A model generated the notes under the pieces. It saw nothing but the letters and a program-made list of their open reading frames with translations, was not told where the DNA came from and did not search any database. Shown one piece after another: positions 7,432 to 12,256 of a DNA stretch of 12,256 bases (the stretch's first letter is position 1; every line of letters starts with the position of its first letter). Source of the DNA: Deltaproteobacteria bacterium. GTDB lineage: Bacteria > Desulfobacterota > DSM-4660 > Desulfatiglandales > Desulfatiglandaceae. The stretch covers positions 1 to 12,256 of the forward strand of contig DUZB01000075.1 of the NCBI GenBank assembly GCA_013349725.1. The letters run 5' to 3'. A program made the position numbers and the translations under genes.

Positions 7432-8364
7432 TTATGAAAAAACCCGTTCTATCCCTATGTCGCCATTCTTGTTTCCCCCTCTTTGATGTATTCTCAAAAC
7501 AGCAACAAGGTTGCCATCACTCACGAGCTTCAATAACCCGTTATGGCAGTCCCCGTCTGTGGATGAAAGATCAAGTTCATCCCATTTCGGACAATAACCG
7601 TTTCTTACTTTCTCTTCTAAAAACCCGGGTATCTCTGTTTCCTGAATTTCAGGGATTGCCTCTCTCAAAGAGATCGTATGAGCCGTAAGGAGCGGTCTGA
7701 TCTCCTTTCCTGTTATTTCGCAGGAAGGAAAGGCGTTCTGCACCAAGAAAGACCCGATGCCGATTCTCCTAAGAATTTTCAAGTGGGCGCCCGGTCCCAG
7801 CTCTCTTCCCAGATCCGCAGCAATACTCCTGATATAGGTCCCACTGGAACATTTTATCCGTAAAGTGATCAGGGGAAGGTCTACGGATACAATCTCCAGG
7901 GAATGCACCGTAACAGGCCTTTCTTTCAGCACTATATCCTGGCCTTTCCGTGCCAGCTTATAAGACCTTATTCCTTTGTGCTTTACAGCGGAAAAGGCAG
8001 GTGGCGTCTGCCGGATGTCTCCCTCGAAACGGCTTGCTTTTTCACGGATGGTCTGATCGCTCAGATGGGAAACGGTGCTCTTTCGAACAATGTTGCCCGT
8101 TGGATCAAGGGTGTCCGTTTCGATGCCCAATTCCAGGGTTGCAATATAGGATTTTTGTCCCGCCATCACATACCTGGATAATTTTGTTCCCTGCCCCAAA
8201 AGAATAATAAGCAACCCGGTGGCAAAAGGATCCAGTGTGCCGGCATGCCCTATCTTCAGGGATTTCCCCTCGCCGAAAGCATGTTTAATTTTCCTGATGA
8301 CATCACTGGAACTCTCGTTTTCACACTTGTCTGTCAAAATGATGCCATCATGCAGTGTCTTCAT
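7432..8364 (-). CDS. truB: tRNA pseudouridine(55) synthase TruB
   Basis: Converts U55 of the T-loop of tRNAs to pseudouridine and helps tRNA folding. From ATG at 8364 the protein has 310 residues, the normal length. Seen are the catalytic motif GHAGTLDPFATG (39-50, nucleophile D45), KSYIATLELG with the active-site Y73, QTPPAFSAVKHKG (119-131) and CSSGTYIRSIAADLG (172-186, conserved R179). A C-terminal region after about 215 fits TruB_C/PUA-like tails. The usual N-terminal DKPxGxTS motif is altered to DKCENESS, losing the Pro and Gly. A TTG at 8373 could extend it by three residues; ATG is preferred as TruB starts vary and neither has a strong ribosome-binding site. The gene is separated from nrnA by the insertion element described below, and its stop is followed by rpsO after 114 bases. 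Confidence 0.95.
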   Translation of the reverse strand: MKTLHDGIILTDKCENESSSDVIRKIKHAFGEGKSLKIGHAGTLDPFATGLLIILLGQGTKLSRYVMAGQKSYIATLELGIETDTLDPTGNIVRKSTVSHLSDQTIREKASRFEGDIRQTPPAFSAVKHKGIRSYKLARKGQDIVLKERPVTVHSLEIVSVDLPLITLRIKCSSGTYIRSIAADLGRELGPGAHLKILRRIGIGSFLVQNAFPSCEITGKEIRPLLTAHTISLREAIPEIQETEIPGFLEEKVRNGYCPKWDELDLSSTDGDCHNGLLKLVSDGNLVAVLRIHQRGGNKNGDIGIERVFS

Positions 8365-8374
8365 GGGCGGCAAT

Positions 8375-8384
8375 CTTCAAATAC
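8375..8384. repeat. Left direct repeat (target-site duplication)
   Basis: CTTCAAATAC, identical to 8565-8574. The two copies flank the 180-base element exactly, as expected of a duplicated insertion target. This copy lies just upstream of the truB start. If the first C belongs to the element end, the duplication is nine bases. Confidence 0.75.
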
Positions 8385-8565
8385 GGGCTTGGTTCTAACG
8401 TGGTCCATTAGATTTATTTTCTTACTCATAATCATAATCTTAATCATAATCGGGCAGCTCTAAAATAGGCTGTAAAAGAGTAAGATTATGATTACGATTA
8501 AGATTATGACCTTCCGAACGTCCTCTCGACTAATTGGATCAAGTGGGCGAAATTAGAACCAAGCC
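8385..8565. mobile_element. MITE-like non-coding insertion between nrnA and truB
   Basis: About 180 bases with no coding frame. The ends carry 13-base perfect inverted repeats GGCTTGGTTCTAA (8386-8398) and TTAGAACCAAGCC (8553-8565). Similarity continues inward with one indel as TCCATTAG (8404-8411) against CTAATTGGA (8529-8537). The centre has two inverted hexamer arrays (separate entry). Perfect 9-10 base direct repeats sit immediately outside both ends. Size, terminal repeats, target duplication and lack of a transposase together fit a miniature inverted-repeat transposable element moved in trans. Removing the element and one repeat leaves the nrnA stop only 12 bases from the truB ATG, matching the rest of the operon. 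The right repeat contains the nrnA stop codon, so both proteins stay intact. Transcribed within the operon, it would form a large hairpin upstream of truB. I could not assign it to a known IS family. Confidence 0.75.
8421..8508. repeat. Inverted arrays of a GATTAN hexamer
   Basis: The right array (8478-8508, plus strand) reads GAGTAA then GATTAT, GATTAC, GATTAA, GATTAT and a final G. The left array (8421-8451) contains the same kind of units on the minus strand: GATTAT, GATTAA, GATTAT, GATTAT, GAGTAA. Bases 8427-8451 pair with 8484-8508 over 25 positions with two mismatches, around a 32-base loop (8452-8483). The periodicity is exactly six bases. It forms the core of the MITE-like element. 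Confidence 0.8.
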
Positions 8566-8574
8566 TTCAAATAC
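8565..8574. repeat. Right direct repeat, overlapping the nrnA stop
   Basis: CTTCAAATAC, identical to 8375-8384. Read on the minus strand it includes the TGA of nrnA (8567-8569), showing that the target was the very 3' end of that gene and that the duplication preserved its stop codon. Confidence 0.75.
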
Positions 8575-9559
8575 CACAGATACACATGGCGACTTCGTCC
8601 AGAAAAGTTTTTTTCAATAGCTCAATGGGGCCGTTTCCATTAAATCCTGCGGCCCTGTTGTGTCCTCCCCCCCCGAATCGGGATGCAAGTTTGGCCACAT
8701 CAACCCTGTCGTTCGACCGAAGACTGAACTTATAATGGTCTCCTTCTTGTTCACGAATCAATACGGAAAGTTCAATGCCGGAAGCAAATCTCGGGTAATC
8801 CACAAACCTTTCGCTGTCGGCTTCTTCAGCTCCTGATTTTTCAAGCATTTCCCGGGTAACCATCATGATGGCGACAGACCCGTCATGGAAAATTTCCAGT
8901 GTGGCAAGGACAAGTTGCAGAAGTCGCAATCGGTTCAATCCGTAGCCGTCCAGGACCTTTCGAGAAATTTCCCAGGGAATGGCGCCGTATTCCACCAGTT
9001 CTGCTGCTGCCCGAAAAGTCTCCGAATCTGTATTGCTGTATTTAAAGGATCCTGTATCCGTCAGGATAGCAGCAAAAAGATTCTCGGCAATATCTTCATC
9101 CATTGGCAGCCCTGCGGCTTTAATCAATTCAAAAACCATTACTCCTGTTGAAGATCTGTCGGGGGATACCAGATTCACATCTCCAAAGTAATCATTGGTT
9201 CCATGGTGGTCTATGTTTATAAGGAGACCACTGTTTTTGAAGTCTTCATAGAGATCGCCCAGACGCTTCCTTTCCGCACAATCAAGAGCTATGGCAGCAT
9301 CGAACCGACCCTGAATGCGGGTCTTGTCCTGGATTACGCCCGATCCGCTGAGCATCCTCAGAGAGCCGGTGATCGGTTTCTGTGAAACGAGAGTGACATC
9401 TTTTCCCGCATGGGAAAGACTTCTGCCCAGCGCTAACATGGAACCGATGCCGTCTGCATCCGGGTCCTCATGGGTTGCAAGCAGGAATCGTTCGTTTTCA
9501 AGGAGCAAGGAAACAATTTGCGTGAAAGATTTCAGGTCTTTTGCGTCAGCGCTTGTCAA
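8567..9559 (-). CDS. nrnA: DHH/DHHA1 phosphoesterase, NrnA-type oligoribonuclease / pAp phosphatase
   Basis: Cytoplasmic phosphoesterase that in characterised relatives degrades very short RNAs (nanoRNA) and dephosphorylates 3'-phosphoadenosine 5'-phosphate. The 330-residue protein shows H30-E-D-P-D-A-D36, D93, the DHH signature (117-119) and D168 as metal ligands, and a DHHA1 domain ending in FGGGGHNRAAGF (295-306) that binds substrate. The start is TTG at 9559, overlapping the rbfA stop as TTGA; an in-frame TGA lies shortly upstream and there is no ATG near, so TTG is well supported. AGGGAG lies 11 bases before it, a slightly long spacing. Position between rbfA and truB matches many Gram-positive and Desulfobacterota operons. 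Dual activity is inferred from the family; some members also cleave cyclic-dinucleotide products. Confidence 0.93.
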   Translation of the reverse strand: MTSADAKDLKSFTQIVSLLLENERFLLATHEDPDADGIGSMLALGRSLSHAGKDVTLVSQKPITGSLRMLSGSGVIQDKTRIQGRFDAAIALDCAERKRLGDLYEDFKNSGLLINIDHHGTNDYFGDVNLVSPDRSSTGVMVFELIKAAGLPMDEDIAENLFAAILTDTGSFKYSNTDSETFRAAAELVEYGAIPWEISRKVLDGYGLNRLRLLQLVLATLEIFHDGSVAIMMVTREMLEKSGAEEADSERFVDYPRFASGIELSVLIREQEGDHYKFSLRSNDRVDVAKLASRFGGGGHNRAAGFNGNGPIELLKKTFLDEVAMCICGI

Positions 9560-9912
9560 ACTTTGTCAGTCTCCCTCAACCTTTCAAAGAGTTTTTCCAT
9601 GTGGCTTCCATCTGCAAGGGAGGTGTCATGGGCAAATTCCAAGTGGGGAACATAGCGCAGTTGCATGCTCCTTCCGATTTCCCTTTTGATAAATTTGCCG
9701 GCGCTTTCAAGACCTGATCCGGCCCGTTTTATCTCATCCGGGCCTCCCATGGCGCTGAAATAGATTTTGGCGGACTTCAGGTCGTCCGTGAGATTGATCC
9801 CTGTCAGGGTAACCCCCTTGACTCTCGGGTCCTTTACTTTTTCCAGAAGAAGAAAAGCAATCTCCTTGAGAATCAGATCTCCTACCCGTACCGCCCTTTT
9901 CCCTGGCAACAT
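9556..9912 (-). CDS. rbfA: 30S ribosome-binding factor RbfA
   Basis: Single-domain KH-like protein that binds immature 30S subunits and aids 16S rRNA 5'-end maturation, needed most in the cold. The 118-residue length is typical. Characteristic segments are RVGDLILKEIAFLL (9-22), KDPRVKGVTLTGINLTDDLK (27-46) and KIYFS (49-53), and the C-terminal PHLEFAHD (89-96). AGGT nine bases before the ATG and an in-frame stop just upstream fix the start. It follows the DUF503 gene by 27 bases and overlaps nrnA by four, as expected for coupled translation. Confidence 0.96.
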   Translation of the reverse strand: MLPGKRAVRVGDLILKEIAFLLLEKVKDPRVKGVTLTGINLTDDLKSAKIYFSAMGGPDEIKRAGSGLESAGKFIKREIGRSMQLRYVPHLEFAHDTSLADGSHMEKLFERLRETDKV

Positions 9913-9939
9913 ATTAGATCTACCTGATAATTATAGGAT

Positions 9940-10227
9940 TTACGTATGAAAAATATCTACCTTGACATCCACAACCTGTGCAAGCTGGATAAACTCAATA
10001 AAATCCATAATGTGATTCAGAGAGGAATCCACATGCCTCGTATCGTTTCCAACCGTGCAGATTCCCAGTTCAATTTTCTGCCACTTGTCGTTAGCGCCTG
10101 TTTCGGCAACGGAGACATTGAATTTTGCCCTCAGCCTGTCAACAATACTCCGGACAACTTTTCGTTTGCCTTTGAGAGAACGGTTGTCATGCAGCATAAA
10201 GACGATCTTTAACGTTCCTACCACCAT
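9940..10227 (-). CDS. DUF503 (YlxP-like) small protein
   Basis: Small protein of 95 residues of the DUF503/YlxP family, whose biochemical role is not established. Family features are the N-terminal strand VGTLKIVFMLHDNRSLKGKR (3-22), the helix RKVVRSIVDRLRAKFNVSVAE (22-42), and strands around KIELGICTVGND (51-62). No membrane segment or catalytic motif is evident; a ferredoxin-like alpha-beta fold is expected from the family. It sits four bases after the infB stop and 27 before rbfA, the position it holds in many bacteria, which suggests a link to translation initiation or 30S assembly. There is no clear ribosome-binding site, so it may rely on ribosomes finishing infB. Confidence 0.92.
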   Translation of the reverse strand: MVVGTLKIVFMLHDNRSLKGKRKVVRSIVDRLRAKFNVSVAETGANDKWQKIELGICTVGNDTRHVDSSLNHIMDFIEFIQLAQVVDVKVDIFHT

Positions 10228-10231
10228 ATTC

Positions 10232-12256
10232 TTATAATTCGGCTGCTACTTCATCCACTTCATATACTTCGAAAATATCTCCGGGTTTCACGTCGTTAAA
10301 ATTCTCCAGACCGATACCGCATTCATACCCGGACATGACCTCTTTCGCGTCCTCTTTAAAACGACGCAAAGAAGCTATTTTGCCGTCAAAAACGACCACA
10401 TCGTCTCGAAGAAGCCTGATTTTGGCTTTTCTGTCAATCTTGCCATCCGTTACCTGGCACCCGGCAATGGCGCCCACCTTGGGGACCTTGAAGATCTCCT
10501 TGATATTTGCATGCCCGACTACTCTTTCCTGCAGAAGCGGTTCCAAAAGCCCTACCATGGCAAGCCTGATGTCATTGATGGCATTATAAATGACATCGTA
10601 ATAGCGGATATCCACCTTTTCTTTTTCAGCCAATGCGGCAACTCTTGGATTTGCCCTGACGTTGAATCCTATAATAATAGCTCCTGAAGCCGCCGCTAAC
10701 ATGACATCCGATTCGGCAATAGCGCCTGTTGCAGAGTGGATGACATGGAGTTTGACGGCATCGGTACTTTGTTTGGTGAGCGATTCGGAGAGTGCTTCCG
10801 CGGAACCCTGCACGTCGGCTTTCAAAACAATGTTGAGTTCTTTCACTCCTCCTTCTCGTATCCTTTCAAAAAGATCATCCAGGCTCACGAGCCCTTTCTT
10901 TCCGGAATCCGGTGTCTTGCTTTTCTCCTTCCGGTGTTCCATGATCTGTTTGGCGGTTTTTTCATCTTTCACCACAATGAAATTATCTCCAGCCATAGGG
11001 ACCCCTGATATTCCATAAAGAGCTACCGGGACAGATGGTGTGGCTTCCAGAACCCTTTTTCCCCGATGATCAAGCATGGCCCGCACTCTGCCGAAAAATT
11101 CTCCGCAGACAAAATGGTCTCCTTTGTGCAAGGTTCCTGCCTTGATAAGGACTGTGGCTACAGGGCCTTTGCTTTTGTCTAATTCCGCTTCAATGACGGT
11201 CCCGCTTGCCTCTTTATTCGGGTTGCCCCGCAATTCCAGCATTTCCGCCTGAAGGGATATCAACCCCAGGAGCCCCTCTACGCCTTCTCCTGTTTTGGCC
11301 GAGATATGTCCATAAAGCGTCTCTCCTCCCCACTCTTCAGGAGAAAGGTTCAGCTCTGCAAGTTCCCTCTTTACTTTCTCCGGATCGGCATCAGGCTTGT
11401 CCATTTTGTTTACCGCCACAACAATCGGTATTCCTGCAGCCTTTGCGTGGTTTATTGCTTCTTTGGTCTGGGGCATAACGCCATCATCCGCCGCAACGAC
11501 CAGAACAATAAGGTCGGTGATTTTAGCCCCTCTTGCCCTCATGGCCGTGAAAGCCGCATGCCCCGGAGTATCCAGAAAAACAATATCTCCTCTGTCCATT
11601 GTGACGTAATAAGCTCCGATATGCTGCGTTATTCCGCCTGATTCCCCTCCTATGATATTGGAATTCCGAATGAAATCCAGGAGGGAAGTTTTTCCGTGAT
11701 CGACGTGGCCCATAATGGTAACAACCGGGGGTCTGGGCAGCAGGTCCTCGGCGCGATCTTCCGTGCCGGTGAAGTAATCCCCCTCTTTAAAAGTATCCAG
11801 TTCCAGCTCAAACCCCAGCACATCGGCAACCACCGAAGCCGTGTCAAAGTCTATGGCCTGGGTAATATTCACCATGGTGCCAAGGGCTATCAGCCTTTTT
11901 ATCAAGTCGGGCGCCTTTACGCCCATAGCCTTTGCCAGTTCCATGATTGTAACGAATTCCTGCACTCTTATTTTTCGCTTCAAGGCCTTGGGCGTTGTTA
12001 TTTCAGTCTGTTTCAGTTTTCTTACGACCTCTCCGCCTTTTTTGCCTCCTTTGGCCTTTCCCTTGGTCTTTTTCGATCGTCCTCCATAAAGGTCCGATCG
12101 TTCATAGACTTCCTTTTTGCGACGTTTGAATCCATCGTCGGACGGGCTGTCATCGATTACCGTTTTCTTCTTTCCTTTTTTCTTGGCGGAAGGTTTTTCC
12201 TGTCTCGTCTTCGAGGTTTTTTCATCGTCCAAGGCCCCTGTAATCTTAGTGGATGG
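10232..12256 (-). CDS. infB: Translation initiation factor IF-2, 5' end cut by window edge
   Basis: GTPase that brings initiator fMet-tRNA to the 30S subunit and promotes subunit joining. The frame is open to base 12256; 674 residues are visible. An early Lys/Arg/Ser-rich, poorly conserved linker (residues 1-90) is followed by the IF2_N domain (about 97-150), then the GTPase domain with G1 GHVDHGKT (183-190), G3 DTPGHAAF (229-236), G4 NKMDKP (283-288) and G5 SAKTGEG (319-325). Domain II, the IF-2 core domain ([13 protein letters not shown], near 477-489) and the tRNA-binding C2 domain ([18 protein letters not shown], near 643-660) follow. Related proteins usually have a longer N-terminal region, so the true start lies outside the window; the in-frame TTG at 12232 is unlikely to be it. 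Codes for the first gene of the visible operon. Confidence 0.97.
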   Translation of the reverse strand, partial: PSTKITGALDDEKTSKTRQEKPSAKKKGKKKTVIDDSPSDDGFKRRKKEVYERSDLYGGRSKKTKGKAKGGKKGGEVVRKLKQTEITTPKALKRKIRVQEFVTIMELAKAMGVKAPDLIKRLIALGTMVNITQAIDFDTASVVADVLGFELELDTFKEGDYFTGTEDRAEDLLPRPPVVTIMGHVDHGKTSLLDFIRNSNIIGGESGGITQHIGAYYVTMDRGDIVFLDTPGHAAFTAMRARGAKITDLIVLVVAADDGVMPQTKEAINHAKAAGIPIVVAVNKMDKPDADPEKVKRELAELNLSPEEWGGETLYGHISAKTGEGVEGLLGLISLQAEMLELRGNPNKEASGTVIEAELDKSKGPVATVLIKAGTLHKGDHFVCGEFFGRVRAMLDHRGKRVLEATPSVPVALYGISGVPMAGDNFIVVKDEKTAKQIMEHRKEKSKTPDSGKKGLVSLDDLFERIREGGVKELNIVLKADVQGSAEALSESLTKQSTDAVKLHVIHSATGAIAESDVMLAAASGAIIIGFNVRANPRVAALAEKEKVDIRYYDVIYNAINDIRLAMVGLLEPLLQERVVGHANIKEIFKVPKVGAIAGCQVTDGKIDRKAKIRLLRDDVVVFDGKIASLRRFKEDAKEVMSGYECGIGLENFNDVKPGDIFEVYEVDEVAAEL

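Noticed and set aside
7427..7445. GGGTTTT/AAAACCC hairpin containing the truB stop codon as a terminator
   Set aside because: The stem is short and AT-rich, and is followed by CCCGGG rather than a T-run on the minus strand.
8440..8480. Sigma-70 promoter inside the MITE-like element (TTTACA with TATGAT-like hexamers on the minus strand)
   Set aside because: The spacings are 19 or 22 bases and the TATGAT matches come from the repeat itself, so support is too weak.
8421..8508. CRISPR-like repeat array
   Set aside because: The units are six bases with no spacers and are arranged as inverted arms.
12230..12232. TTG at 12232 as the infB start
   Set aside because: The frame stays open to the window edge, there is no ribosome-binding site, and IF2 proteins normally have a longer N-terminal region.

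Overview
This window is a single, tightly packed run of ten protein-coding genes plus one truncated at each edge overlap-free of opposing genes: all eleven genes recognised lie on the minus strand, so transcription runs from right to left. In that order they are infB (its 5' end is cut by the right edge), a DUF503/YlxP gene, rbfA, an nrnA-type DHH phosphoesterase, truB, rpsO, pnp, an M16 zinc peptidase, dut, a YycJ/WalJ-type metallo-beta-lactamase-fold hydrolase, a secreted 5'-nucleotidase-family metallophosphatase, and trmL (its 3' end is cut by the left edge). No convincing gene was found on the plus strand.

The gene order and protein sequences suggest a bacterium of the Desulfobacterota (the former deltaproteobacteria); this is inferred from overall family resemblance and cannot be fixed to a genus. 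The right half is a translation and RNA-metabolism operon: initiation factor IF2, 30S maturation (RbfA), tRNA pseudouridine-55 synthase, ribosomal protein S15, and two ribonucleases (NrnA for very short RNAs, PNPase for longer ones). The left half adds dUTP clean-up, a processing-peptidase-like protease, a probable nuclease/hydrolase, a periplasmic phosphatase and a tRNA wobble-base methyltransferase. Spacing is short (4-base overlaps at rbfA/nrnA and nucleotidase/trmL; gaps of 4 to 60 bases elsewhere), consistent with co-transcription and translational coupling.

Three places depart from this packing. (1) The nrnA-truB junction holds a 180-base element with 13-base terminal inverted repeats, nested inverted arrays of a GATTAN hexamer and flanking 9-10 base direct repeats. 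It looks like a non-coding miniature transposable element that has split two genes that were once about 12 bases apart. (2) The 343-base rpsO-pnp spacer has no gene but carries a long near-perfect hairpin and smaller ones, in the place where E. coli has its RNase III-processed pnp leader. (3) The short pnp-M16 spacer is made largely of a degenerate octamer repeat.

Non-standard starts are also present. nrnA starts with TTG and rpsO with GTG. The metallo-beta-lactamase gene shows conserved N-terminal residues upstream of its first ATG/GTG/TTG, with a Shine-Dalgarno-like AAGGGG placed for an ATA codon. I found no new defence or biosynthetic system; the insertion element is the most unusual item.
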